This document shows, piece after piece, positions 35,733-43,840 of a DNA stretch of 64,000 bases. The notes under the pieces are model-generated. The model did not search any database. It was not told the origin of the DNA and worked only from the letters and a program-made list of their open reading frames with translations. This DNA comes from Nitrospira sp. (GTDB lineage: Bacteria; Nitrospirota; Nitrospiria; Nitrospirales; Nitrospiraceae): NCBI GenBank assembly GCA_022226935.1, contig CP092081.1, positions 68,902 through 132,901 of the forward strand, given 5' to 3'. Each line of letters begins with the position of its first letter. The stretch's first letter is position 1. Both the position numbers and the translations under genes were made by a program.

Positions 35733-35761
35733 TTGACACGTTCCGGTTCCGCGCCTATAGT
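35733..35761 (+). promoter_or_regulatory. Sigma70-type promoter
   Basis: TTGACA (35733-35738), 17-bp spacer, TATAGT (35756-35761): a near-perfect consensus, 75 bp upstream of the next gene's ATG. Confidence 0.8.
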
Positions 35762-35835
35762 CGTTCGGCATCGTGAGCGTTCCGCCGCGAATGCCATCCG
35801 TCAGCCGCCTCTGATCCCGTTCGGGAAAATCGACG

Positions 35836-36279
35836 ATGATCTGGCTCTACCTCTTGCCTGTTACGTTCCTCGTTCTGCTCCACTCGAGCTCGGTGCAGGC
35901 AAAGATTTACAGCTGCGAAGGCCCGAACGGCGGCACCATGCTGACGGATCAGCCGAAGGGGAAACGCGGATGCACGGTCGTCAAGACGCCATCGCCTTCA
36001 CCTCCCGGCGGATTCACACCACCGGTTGAAGAAGCGCCGGCAGCGGCGCCTGACCTGCAACCCAACACGTTGATGCCTTCGCAGCCGGTCTCGCCCATTC
36101 ATGGACAGAATCCGCGCCAGCTCGGCTCGAACGATCAGTCCCAATTGCCGACCGGCTCACAGGTGGGAGGGGAGAAGGCCGCGCCGGAAGCTCAACACTG
36201 TTCGCCGCGCGTGAACCCGCTGAATCCATTCGCCGGCATGAATTGTTCGCCCACGGTCGACGAAAATAAAAAACCGTAA
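35836..36279 (+). CDS. Secreted DUF4124-like protein
   Basis: A 147-residue exported protein: signal peptide (LPVTFLVLLHSSSVQA), a short DUF4124-like module (KIYSCEGPNGGTMLTDQPKGKRGC) with two cysteines that can pair, then a Pro/Gln-rich disordered tail and a second cysteine pair. Function unknown. A strong promoter lies just upstream. An IS remnant abuts its 3' end. Confidence 0.7.
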   Translation: MIWLYLLPVTFLVLLHSSSVQAKIYSCEGPNGGTMLTDQPKGKRGCTVVKTPSPSPPGGFTPPVEEAPAAAPDLQPNTLMPSQPVSPIHGQNPRQLGSNDQSQLPTGSQVGGEKAAPEAQHCSPRVNPLNPFAGMNCSPTVDENKKP

Positions 36280-36299
36280 CTCATTTTTAAGTAATGAGG

Positions 36300-37072
36300 G
36301 CAACCGTAACCAAAGAAGCGCCGCACGAAGAGCTTGAAGAGGTTGTCTTTGCGGGGGTCGAACCGATATTCAATTTCCTTCAGATACAACGGGAAGTGAT
36401 ACTTGGATACCCTCGGTAATTATAAAATATCCGTGGCAAACGACCAGAAGCTTTCGATTCCATTGATGTGATTTCTCGTGCAACGATCAACCATACTGTT
36501 GCTGTGATTGACCGTGTGAGGTGTGCCCTACCGCCGCAACGATTGGTACCCCGAAAGGTATCGGTGTATGAGACAGCGCCTTTTCGGGTGAGGGGTTTCA
36601 TGTGGGCCATGAGAGGGTCCGCCGACACATGCACCACCACCTTCGTATACACGCGTCCATCGCGCTCCAGCAGCTGGAAGACGACGCTGTTGCCAACGGC
36701 GTCTCGACCACGGCGGCCTTTACATTGCCCGCCGAAATCGGCTTCATCCAGTTCAATCTCCCCCGAAAGTTTGCTGGCCATGCCTTTCAGTTCAGCGACA
36801 TGGAACAACACCGTCCGCACTTTCTGGTAGACCCGATTCATGACCTGAGAATCTACTCCCAGGTCATGCGCCAATCGATAGGCCGGAATTTGCTGGTAGA
36901 ATCCCTGCCTGATCGCGATCTCGCGCCGAAGTTTCGCAAGGCTCTTCCGTCGATGACAGCGGCGATATGTACCATGCCCGCGTCGAGTCCGTTTGACCGT
37001 CAACGATCCGCAGAACACGCATCTGCAACCTCGCAAACAGCTGGCTGCACACCCGACAATTCAATTGGCCTC
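36300..37072 (-). pseudogene. IS1595-family (ISXO2-like) transposase remnant
   Basis: On the minus strand: a zinc-ribbon start (CRCVFCGSLT...YRRCH), helical region (RLAHDLGVDSQVMNRVYQKVR), the first catalytic aspartate (ELDEADFGGQCKGRRGRD), the second (YTDTFRG), then, after a frameshift near 36525, NHINGIESFWSFA with an in-frame stop near 36420 and the ending YLKEIEYRFDPRKDNLFKLFVRRF near 36310. It is clearly broken. No convincing terminal inverted repeats; direct repeat AACCGTAAC occurs at its left edge (near 36275 and 36303). Confidence 0.8.
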
Positions 37073-37176
37073 TGTTCCCATGCGGCCGCCAGCTTACGCC
37101 ATAGTTACAAAACGCCCCAAGTACCTAAGCCTTTGTCGAGGCTTAATGTTCCTGAAGCGTGGGAGTCGCCTTTGCC

Positions 37177-37359
37177 ATGAAACGCCAAGAACTTGAACAA
37201 AAACTGCCGACGATGACGCAAGCTCAGCTCGTCGACACCGTGAAAACATGCCTCGACATGATCGAACGGCTAGAGAACGACTTGTCCGCCGGGACGCGCA
37301 AGCTCGAAGAAATGTCTGTGTTGGTCAAGAAGTTGTCCGACACCAAGTCCGCCGATTGA
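37177..37359 (+). CDS. Small coiled-coil protein
   Basis: A 60-residue, highly charged helical protein (MKRQELEQKLPTM...ERLENDLSAGTRKLEEM) predicted to form a coiled coil. ATG 37177 is taken; GTG 37159 is in frame. GGGAG lies further upstream than ideal. It sits beside the IS remnant and ahead of a strong terminator. Function unknown. Confidence 0.55.
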   Translation: MKRQELEQKLPTMTQAQLVDTVKTCLDMIERLENDLSAGTRKLEEMSVLVKKLSDTKSAD

Positions 37360-37522
37360 GGCTGTTCATTACCCACTACTGAATTTCTAGGGGGTTGCCT
37401 AAGTTCCATCTTGATAAAGATGCGGTATGGTGAGGCCATAAGAATTTGCAATGGAAATATTAGGCACGCATGGCGGAAACGTTATGAACGCATAATATAA
37501 AATATAAAAATTGCGAATTCGG

Positions 37523-37557
37523 AAGCTCCGCCCTCGAAAGAGGACGGAGCTTTTTTA
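37523..37557 (+). terminator. Rho-independent terminator
   Basis: A 13-bp stem with one mismatch (AAGCTCCGCCCTC, GAAA loop, GAGGACGGAGCTT) followed by a run of T. It stands in a 519-bp gap (37360-37878) with no clear gene; just upstream is AT-rich sequence containing TAATAT, so a short non-coding RNA ending here is possible. The rest of the gap (37561-37878) shows nothing I can support. Confidence 0.8.
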
Positions 37558-37878
37558 TTTCACCTCCTAGAGGTCCTCGCTGTTCAACCGGAGCTCGCTG
37601 ATGCTGCGGCGAATTGCACCTGTCATGCAGACCGGCTTGGCGCCTGTCCTTCCAATGCACGCATCGTGGCGGTCTATCATCCCTTCAGCACTTTGCGCGT
37701 CCGCGATCGCATGATCCAGGACCGGCTATTCGGCCTCCTCGCGCGGATCTGAAGAGCGCCGTGGCATGAGACGAGTGGTGGCCTCTTTCTGAGCACAAGC
37801 ATTTCCCCTGTTGCAAGGTGTTCTCTTTCTGTAAGCTGAGCTCTGCGTCCATTCACCTGATCGAGGAGGTCGGTCATC

Positions 37879-39120
37879 ATGAAAGCATTTCCGATGGTTA
37901 TCCTGGGCGGCGGGGTCGGGGCTGGATATGCGGCGAAGGAATTTGTGGCGCAGGGCGGAGGCAAGGGGCAACTGGCGATCGTGACGGCGGAGCGCGTCCC
38001 GTCATACGAGCGGCCGCCCTTGTCGAAGGAGTTTCTGGCCGGCGAAAAGCAACGCGGTGACATTCTGATCTCGGATGCCCAGTTTTATCAGAAACAGGGC
38101 ATTACTCTATTTCGGGATTTTCGCGTCCAGAAGGTGGACTTCAGACGCCGACTGCTGCATGGCCCCTCACGCCACACCATCGGCTTCGAAAAACTGCTGA
38201 TTGCTACCGGATCGTCGGTGCGGAAGCTCACCGTGCCGGGCGCCGACCAGCCGTGGATTTTCTACCTTCGCCAACTCCAGGACTCGCAGCACATTCACCA
38301 GCACATCAAGAAGGGGAAACAGGCCGTGGTGATCGGTTCAGGTTTTATCGGCATGGAAGTCGCATCGGTGCTCACCAGGCAAGGTATGGCCACGACGATG
38401 GTGTTTCCCGGCGATCGCGTCTGGGAACATGTGTTCACGCCGGACGTCTCGGCCTTTTTCGAGAAGCAGTTTTCCGCGCACGGCATCACGTTCATGAAAG
38501 ATCAGACGGTCGTCGGCTTCGCGCGAGAACACGGTCGGGGGCAGGTCCAATTGGCATCCGGACGGCAGATCTCGGCGGACTTCGTCGTGGCCGGAATCGG
38601 CGTCACTCCGGCATTGGAGCTCTTCCGGCACTCGCCGCTCGAACATGATGCCGACGGCATTCGGGTCAACGAATATCTGGAGACCAACGTCGATCACGTG
38701 TGGGCGGCCGGTGATATCGCCAACTATCCCGACCGGATTTTCCGCCGCCGCATGCGCATCGAGCATTGGGACAATGCGGTGGAGCAGGGGCGGGTGGCCA
38801 TGCGGAACATGATGGAGAAGTTCCAGCCCTTCATTCATGTGCCCTATTTCTTTTCCGATGAGTTTGACCTGTCGTATGAATACTGGGGTGATGCCAAAGG
38901 CCATGACCAGGTTGTCACTCGCGGCGACCAGAAGAAGAAACAATTGAGTGTTTGGTGGCTGAAAAAGCGGACACTGTGTGCGGTATTGCTGATGAATCGC
39001 CCTGATGAGGAACGCCGGTATGCGCCCCGATGGATTCTTCGCCGTGCGCAGCTGGATGCTGAGGCTCTTCGAACAGTGAAACACGTGAAGTCATTGGACC
39101 GGACGTTTGGCCGGGAGTAA
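37879..39120 (+). CDS. FAD-dependent pyridine nucleotide-disulfide-type oxidoreductase (ferredoxin reductase-like)
   Basis: A 413-residue flavoprotein with the FAD dinucleotide fold (VILGGGVGAGYAAKEF), ERPPLSKEFL motif, ATG-type ATGSSVR, NAD(P)-binding VVIGSGFIGMEVAS and the FAD-binding VWAAGDIANYP. This is the arrangement of rubredoxin/putidaredoxin reductases and monodehydroascorbate reductases; no redox CxxxxC is present. The N-terminal GGGVGAGYA resembles the plant/bacterial MDAR type. GAGGAGG precedes the ATG. Electron acceptor unknown; the Rieske ferredoxin 3 kb upstream is one candidate. Confidence 0.88.
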   Translation: MKAFPMVILGGGVGAGYAAKEFVAQGGGKGQLAIVTAERVPSYERPPLSKEFLAGEKQRGDILISDAQFYQKQGITLFRDFRVQKVDFRRRLLHGPSRHTIGFEKLLIATGSSVRKLTVPGADQPWIFYLRQLQDSQHIHQHIKKGKQAVVIGSGFIGMEVASVLTRQGMATTMVFPGDRVWEHVFTPDVSAFFEKQFSAHGITFMKDQTVVGFAREHGRGQVQLASGRQISADFVVAGIGVTPALELFRHSPLEHDADGIRVNEYLETNVDHVWAAGDIANYPDRIFRRRMRIEHWDNAVEQGRVAMRNMMEKFQPFIHVPYFFSDEFDLSYEYWGDAKGHDQVVTRGDQKKKQLSVWWLKKRTLCAVLLMNRPDEERRYAPRWILRRAQLDAEALRTVKHVKSLDRTFGRE

Positions 39121-39180
39121 CGCGGGGCTCACGAGGCCGTTTTCCAGGGGATTTTCCCAGTATGTCCTTCTTCTGACGCG

Positions 39181-39217
39181 CGTTAGGCTGAATCAGGTTC
39201 TATCGATTCGGCTAACG
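39181..39217 (+). other. Stem-loop in the 5' leader of the next gene
   Basis: CGTTAG-CTGAATC pairs with GATTCGG-CTAACG (one bulge, one G-T pair, 10-nt loop), ending 5 nt before the GGGAGGA ribosome-binding site. There is no T-tract, so it is more likely a leader or stability element than a terminator. Confidence 0.45.
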
Positions 39218-39231
39218 AAATGGGAGGATAT

Positions 39232-39549
39232 ATGCTCAAGCGAACTCTTCAAATGTGTCTCGTTGCAGCACTAATCACTAGTGGAGGAGGCTTTGTGTTT
39301 GCGGCCGATCCCATGAAGGACAAGGAAGCGACACCGACCCTGGGCGAGAGGATTACGAAGGATACCGTGAAGGGTACGTTGATGAAGATGGAGGGGGAGT
39401 TCTATCAGATCAGAAATACGGATGGGGAACTCGTCCGCGTGCATGTGGACAAAAGTACGAAGCTCGATAAAGTGGTCGAAGGTGATATGGTGAAAGCCTA
39501 TGTCACCGATAAGGGCCATGTCACCACGTTACAACGGATTGAGAAGTAG
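39232..39549 (+). CDS. Small secreted DUF5666-like protein
   Basis: A 105-residue protein with a signal peptide (LQMCLVAALITSGGGFVFAAD) and a compact OB-like region (KGTLMKMEGEFYQIRNTDGELVRVHVDKSTKLD...VEGDMVKAYVTDKGHV), a pattern common in Nitrospira-type periplasmic proteins. ATG 39232 is used because GGGAGGA lies 4-5 nt upstream (the frame opens at ATG 39220). Function unknown. Confidence 0.75.
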   Translation: MLKRTLQMCLVAALITSGGGFVFAADPMKDKEATPTLGERITKDTVKGTLMKMEGEFYQIRNTDGELVRVHVDKSTKLDKVVEGDMVKAYVTDKGHVTTLQRIEK

Positions 39550-39664
39550 CCGTCATACAGGTGGTCAGGGCGGCGGGTCTGCAGGCCTGCCGCCCACGGG
39601 CAATGCCGCAGGACCATTTCTCAATGATCTGTAATCTGCTGTCATTTTTCCTGTCGAGTGGCCG

Positions 39665-40360
39665 ATGATCAAAACCGGCCGGGCAAGTTTCTCGGTTAAC
39701 CATGCAGCGGGATCCCGCTTGGGTTTTCCTACCGTGACGGTATTGCCACCCAAACATTTCTCGATGTTGCGCGAGTTCCATCTGGCTGATGTGCTCACGC
39801 TCGGCAACGCCGCCTGCGGACTCGCCGGGGTGTTCTTCGCGATGCAGTACATGAGCAGCGCCTCACTGGCCCATTTTCTAGCCGCCGTGGCCTTATCGCC
39901 GGGCGCGCTGCTCTTCGATTGGTTCGACGGCCGGGTCGCCCGGTGGCGGCATCAACAGTCGGTGCTCGGCCGCGAATTGGATTCATTGGCGGACATTATC
40001 TCCTTCGGCGTCGCACCAGCCACTCTGGCCTTTGCCGCAGGTCTGCGAGGGGGGTGGGACTGGATGGCACTAACGTATTTCGTCTGCTGCGGGGTGAGCC
40101 GGCTCGCTCGATACAACGTCACCGCCGAACGCCTTTCTGCAGGCCATGACAAGGTGGCCTATTTCGAAGGCACGCCCATTCCGACCACGGCGCTGCTGAC
40201 CGGCGTCCTCGCCTTCGCCGCCTGGCAAGGTCGGCTCGGGGAGCAGCTCTACGGAGGTGTGTGGACGATCGGTCCAGGCGACCTCCATGCCTTTTCTCTG
40301 CTGTTCGTCCTCTCCGGAACCCTGATGATCAGTAAGACCCTCCACCTGCCGAAGCTCTAA
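39665..40360 (+). CDS. CDP-alcohol phosphatidyltransferase, probably phosphatidylserine synthase
   Basis: Integral membrane enzyme joining CDP-diacylglycerol to an alcohol. The signature is complete: DWFDGRVAR, then after eight residues G-x3-DSLAD, so all metal and substrate ligands are present. Several hydrophobic helices span it. LTLGNAACG and the internal arrangement favour type II phosphatidylserine synthase (PssA) over PgsA. Start uncertain: ATG 39665 gives 231 residues with an atypical 33-residue extension; ATG 39764 gives the usual N-terminus but no ribosome-binding site. Confidence 0.85.
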   Translation: MIKTGRASFSVNHAAGSRLGFPTVTVLPPKHFSMLREFHLADVLTLGNAACGLAGVFFAMQYMSSASLAHFLAAVALSPGALLFDWFDGRVARWRHQQSVLGRELDSLADIISFGVAPATLAFAAGLRGGWDWMALTYFVCCGVSRLARYNVTAERLSAGHDKVAYFEGTPIPTTALLTGVLAFAAWQGRLGEQLYGGVWTIGPGDLHAFSLLFVLSGTLMISKTLHLPKL

Positions 40361-40491
40361 TCACACCGCTGTTCCGTCCCATCCGGTCCAGTGACTTCCC
40401 TTACTATCCTGCTTTCGCCCCATCTGTCACTCTTGCCTTGCGATCAGACTGAAGACGTGAGACCTTAGCGCCACTGAGCAGGCGACCCCCC

Positions 40492-41577
40492 ATGAACATT
40501 CTCCAGGCGACACACGAGTATGAGCGATGGTCGGCGCGGCAGGTTCCGTGTGTGCCGGCGGATCTGCGTTTGAAGCACGACATGATGGCGCAGAGCGCTT
40601 TTTCCTTTCTGCGTGCTACCTGTTACCGCTGGCTACAGATTTGGCCGAAAGTCTGTGCTGATCTCACCGCCGCGCCCGCGCTGCGAGCAGTCGCTGATCT
40701 CCATGTCGAAAATTTCGGCACGTGGCGAGACAGCGAAGGCCGCTTGATCTGGGGCATCAACGATTTTGACGAGGCCTGTGTCTTTCCCTATGCCAGCGAC
40801 CTGGTGCGTTTGGTTGTCAGCGCCAAACTTGCCGGCCGGGCTGAGCATCTCGCCGTGAAGTTGGACGAGGCCTGCGATGCCGTGTTGACCGGCTACCTCG
40901 AAGGGTTACGAACCGGCGGGCGGCCCTTTGTGTTGTCGGAGCAGCATGCCTGGCTCCGTGAAATCGCGACGAACTCCCTGCGCGACCCGGTGAAGTTCTG
41001 GAAGAAAATGACGGCCTTGCCGATCGTTCAAGAAAAGGTGCCCCAGGACGTGACCAACGCGCTCGAGAAGGTCATCCCGGAAGCCGGGCTGTCGTACAGC
41101 CTCAGGAGGCGCGTGTCTGGCCTGGGTAGCCTGGGCCGTCCGCGCTTCGTAGCGCTGGCCGAGTGGCACGGCGGCAAGATTGCCCGGGAAGCCAAACGGT
41201 TGATGGCGTCCGCCGGTCTATGGGCGCAAGGGCGGCAGGGCGGCGGCCCGCTGCTGTATCAATCGATGCTGAAGCAGTCCGTTCGTTGCCGGGATCCGTT
41301 TGTGGGCATGGATGGTCAGTGGTTGCTCCGGCGGCTGTCGCCTTATTGCTCCCGGATCGAAGTGACGGCGTTACCAAGGAAACGAGACGAAGGCAAGCTG
41401 CTCTATGCGATGGGTTGGGAGACGGCGAATGTGCACCTCGGCGATGGAGCGCAGATCAAAGCGATTCAGCGCGACCTGGCCGCGAGAAAATCTACCTGGT
41501 TACGGAAAGCAGCCAAGGCGATGACGAAGGCCACTCTGGCGGATTGGAAAGACTGGGCTGCGCACGATGCGGAGTAA
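40492..41577 (+). CDS. DUF2252 family protein (kinase-like fold)
   Basis: A 361-residue DUF2252 protein. Family landmarks: KHDMMAQSAFSFLRATCYRW, the catalytic-loop-like DLHVENFGTWRDSEG (HxxN), and INDFDEACVFPYASDLVRLVVS, resembling the DFD metal motif of aminoglycoside-phosphotransferase-like kinases. Substrate is unknown for the family. Its last 11 bases overlap the start of a protein-phosphatase gene, implying linked function. Confidence 0.85.
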   Translation: MNILQATHEYERWSARQVPCVPADLRLKHDMMAQSAFSFLRATCYRWLQIWPKVCADLTAAPALRAVADLHVENFGTWRDSEGRLIWGINDFDEACVFPYASDLVRLVVSAKLAGRAEHLAVKLDEACDAVLTGYLEGLRTGGRPFVLSEQHAWLREIATNSLRDPVKFWKKMTALPIVQEKVPQDVTNALEKVIPEAGLSYSLRRRVSGLGSLGRPRFVALAEWHGGKIAREAKRLMASAGLWAQGRQGGGPLLYQSMLKQSVRCRDPFVGMDGQWLLRRLSPYCSRIEVTALPRKRDEGKLLYAMGWETANVHLGDGAQIKAIQRDLAARKSTWLRKAAKAMTKATLADWKDWAAHDAE

Positions 41578-42073
41578 TCCATCCCGAGAACGTCACAATG
41601 TGACGATGCTGACATCATATCCGCTTCATTTGCCGGGCCGGATCTATGGCAGTGCGATGCCGTTTGGCCTCTATGATCCCGAAGGGACGTTGCTGCCGAA
41701 GTTCAGAGCCGCTTCCATCCATGGCGTGGTGCTGCTGGCCGAGCCGGACGAATGCCGGGAGAAGACAGACCGGGATCTGCTGATGATTTATCAGGATGAA
41801 GGGATGACGGTGTTGCCGTTGCCGATTCCAAACTATGGCATCCCAGCCCATGGCGGACTATCGGAAGTGCTCAAGCAGGTCCATGAGCAGGCCGCGTGTG
41901 GCCGGAATCTGCTGATCCACTGCTCCGCCGGGCTCGGCCGCACGGCGTTGTTTGCGACCTTGCTCGCCAGATCAGTCTTGGGATTTTCCGGGCTGGAAGC
42001 TCTGGCGTGGCTGGGACGCCATCAACCAGGCGCGTTGCTCACACCGGCGCAAATCATGCTGATTCTGGAGTGA
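41567..42073 (+). CDS. Dual-specificity-type protein phosphatase
   Basis: A 168-residue cysteine phosphatase with the active-site loop HCSAGLGRT (C-x5-R) and an upstream acidic residue in the LPIPNYGIPAHGG segment (an aspartate general acid is not obvious). Close in style to small bacterial/archaeal DSPs. It overlaps DUF2252 by 11 bp; ATG 41606 is an alternative start giving 155 residues. Substrate could be protein or phosphorylated small molecule. Confidence 0.8.
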   Translation: MRSNPSRERHNVTMLTSYPLHLPGRIYGSAMPFGLYDPEGTLLPKFRAASIHGVVLLAEPDECREKTDRDLLMIYQDEGMTVLPLPIPNYGIPAHGGLSEVLKQVHEQAACGRNLLIHCSAGLGRTALFATLLARSVLGFSGLEALAWLGRHQPGALLTPAQIMLILE

Positions 42074-42099
42074 ACCGCCAGAAGGCATGGTGCGCCTGC

Positions 42100-42648
42100 T
42101 CATTTCTTTGCCGTATACATTTCAACCGTCTCCCGAATTTTGACCCACTTGTCCCAGCCGTAACTTTTGGCTGTGTTCCGGATCGTCTCCCTCGCGCTTT
42201 CGATGGCTCTCCTCAGCTGTTCCCGATCCATCGTCGACGCATGTCGAACCATGATCTGTAGGGTCTGCGGATCAGCCAGCACGATGTCGAGCGAGTAGGG
42301 GCGGTCTGGTGTGGCTTCCCGCCGAAGGCCGGCCCTCGTGACCAGTGCCAGCCATTCGCCTTCCGTCGGCGTATAGGGCGCGAGGCCGGGCGGGGCAGAT
42401 GTCGATTGCGTCTCCGTGATCGCCGTTTCCTCCCTGACGGTCTGACATTGATTGTCGCTACAAGCCTTGAGGCGCACCCGCCGGTTGTCCAGGCAGCTGT
42501 TGCGATCGCCCGCGCTGATGGCATTATCGAGGCACTTGCGCACCTCTTCTTCGGCGGCGTAGAAACAATCGGAACAGGGGCTCTGCGCGTAGACAGGCGT
42601 GATGGGCAACAGCAGGGCAGACAAGGCATACAACAGCTGTCGGTTCAT
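42100..42648 (-). CDS. Secreted cysteine-rich hypothetical protein
   Basis: A 182-residue exported protein: signal peptide (LLYALSALLLPITPVYA) and six cysteines in the first half (CSDCF, RKCLDNA, NSCLDN, KACSDNQC), likely disulfides, then an alpha/beta C-terminal region (YSLDIVLADPQTLQIMVRHA). GGGGAGG precedes ATG 42648, the preferred start over the upstream frame. Convergent with the phosphatase gene. Function unknown. Confidence 0.75.
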   Translation of the reverse strand: MNRQLLYALSALLLPITPVYAQSPCSDCFYAAEEEVRKCLDNAISAGDRNSCLDNRRVRLKACSDNQCQTVREETAITETQSTSAPPGLAPYTPTEGEWLALVTRAGLRREATPDRPYSLDIVLADPQTLQIMVRHASTMDREQLRRAIESARETIRNTAKSYGWDKWVKIRETVEMYTAKK

Positions 42649-42770
42649 GATTCGGACCTCCCCTACCCCATCCTCTACGCCACTCACGGCGCGATTTCAA
42701 TCATCCGGCGCGTTGCGTGTTCAGGCCCGCCTGGCAAAGAGGCGCTCGCTTGCAATCGTCCGTGACGAGG

Positions 42771-42800
42771 CCGCACACTGCCAGGCAGGGCAGTGTGCGG
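42771..42800 (+). other. Perfect 12-bp stem-loop ahead of a ribosome-binding site
   Basis: CCGCACACTGCC and GGCAGTGTGCGG pair perfectly around a 6-nt loop, about 12 nt before the TAAGGAG site of the next gene. No T-run follows. Stability is high, so it may protect the 5' end or regulate translation. Confidence 0.55.
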
Positions 42801-42826
42801 TCGCGCTGGGGTAAGGAGCATCATTC

Positions 42827-43171
42827 ATGTTGAATGCTGAGGTCATGGCGGCGGTATTGGAATTCCGGCGGAAGCGCGATTGGGAGCAGTTTCACAAACC
42901 CAAAGAACTCGCCGCCGCCATTGCCGTCGAGGCGAGTGAACTGTTGGAAGTCTTTCAATGGAAAACGCACGAGGAAGTGGCGCGATTTCTCGAAAGTCCG
43001 TCACGAGAACGGGTCACGGACGAAATCGCCGATGTGGTGATTCTCCTGTCTTATCTCTGTCACGACCTTGGTCTGGATGTGAATGAGGCCGTGCGTTCCA
43101 AACTGAACAAGAATGAGGCGAAGTATCCGGTGGAGAAGTCGTACGGCAATGCTCGGAAATATGATGAATAA
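42827..43171 (+). CDS. MazG-like nucleotide pyrophosphohydrolase
   Basis: A 114-residue all-alpha NTP pyrophosphatase of the MazG/iMazG (RS21-C6) type: EASELLEVFQW and DEIADVVILLSYL give the E-x2-E ... E-x2-D magnesium site. It would hydrolyse dNTPs (dCTP-like or damaged nucleotides) to monophosphates. AAGGAG precedes the ATG. Single-gene transcription unit with a hairpin in its leader. Confidence 0.9.
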   Translation: MLNAEVMAAVLEFRRKRDWEQFHKPKELAAAIAVEASELLEVFQWKTHEEVARFLESPSRERVTDEIADVVILLSYLCHDLGLDVNEAVRSKLNKNEAKYPVEKSYGNARKYDE

Positions 43172-43251
43172 TCTATCGACCCGACCTGCAGGCCCCGCGT
43201 AGAGTGACTCGCGGAGCCTGTGGCTCGATGGCGTTGGGATATGAATCGCGT

Positions 43252-43452
43252 TCACACGGCGGCGGCCACCTCTTCCCACTCATAATCGCCCACGATGTCT
43301 CGACCATTGGTAACCTCAAGAATGCCGATGTAGATTCTCTGTGCTCCTCTGGACCATTGGGCGTCCAAGGGAAGGCCGCGGAAGGCCGCCTCGGCGGCTT
43401 TGCGTTCGTCATGGGTGAGGAGACTCTCATCGGTCAGCATAGTGTACCTCAT
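43252..43452 (-). CDS. Small hypothetical protein
   Basis: A 66-residue acidic protein (MLTDESLLTHDERKAAEAAFRGLPLDAQW...EEVAAAV). AAAGGA lies 6 nt before ATG 43452. It is 17 bp downstream of another small minus-strand gene, forming a likely dicistron. No family recognised, but codon pattern and ribosome-binding site support coding. Confidence 0.65.
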   Translation of the reverse strand: MRYTMLTDESLLTHDERKAAEAAFRGLPLDAQWSRGAQRIYIGILEVTNGRDIVGDYEWEEVAAAV

Positions 43453-43469
43453 CAATCCTTTCTCGCGCC

Positions 43470-43649
43470 TTATGCCGCTTGATCGGGAGGCGTCAAGCGC
43501 GTGAACCGGATGCGTTTTCCCGCCGAGAGCAGTCCCGACACCGGAAGCTTCATGAACTCGCGGGCGGACAGAGGCCAGACGCCGTCTTTGTCCTGCGTGG
43601 GCCGTTGCTGTTCGGCGCGACGAACCGGGCGCTGTACCTGCTGTTTCAT
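43470..43649 (-). CDS. Very small basic protein (59 residues)
   Basis: A 59-residue basic protein starting MKQQVQRPVRRAEQQRPTQ and containing DGVWPLSAREFMKLPVSGLL. It reads from ATG 43649 to TAA 43470, with an excellent AAGGAGG 6 nt before the ATG. Not membrane-bound. It forms a dicistron with the 66-residue gene. Function unknown; size and charge would suit a nucleic-acid-binding or regulatory peptide. Confidence 0.65.
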   Translation of the reverse strand: MKQQVQRPVRRAEQQRPTQDKDGVWPLSAREFMKLPVSGLLSAGKRIRFTRLTPPDQAA

Positions 43650-43783
43650 GATGGCCTCCTTGCGTGATGTAGACTGATCGACCTGCCTCTACTTCGTTCT
43701 ACCGCCTGTCGTCGAAACCTAGGACTAGCGGAATCCCTGGGCCCTGAAAACCTTCGCCCTAGTCGGTTTAAGCCCGGTCTTGG

Positions 43784-43812
43784 TTGCACCCAGCCGGTCG
43801 GCCCGGTACGAT
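43784..43812 (+). promoter_or_regulatory. Sigma70-type promoter
   Basis: TTGCAC (43784-43789), 17-bp spacer, TACGAT (43807-43812), 29 bp before the ATG of the metallo-beta-lactamase gene. Confidence 0.6.
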
Positions 43813-43840
43813 GCCACCCACATTCATGCGGGAGGGCATC

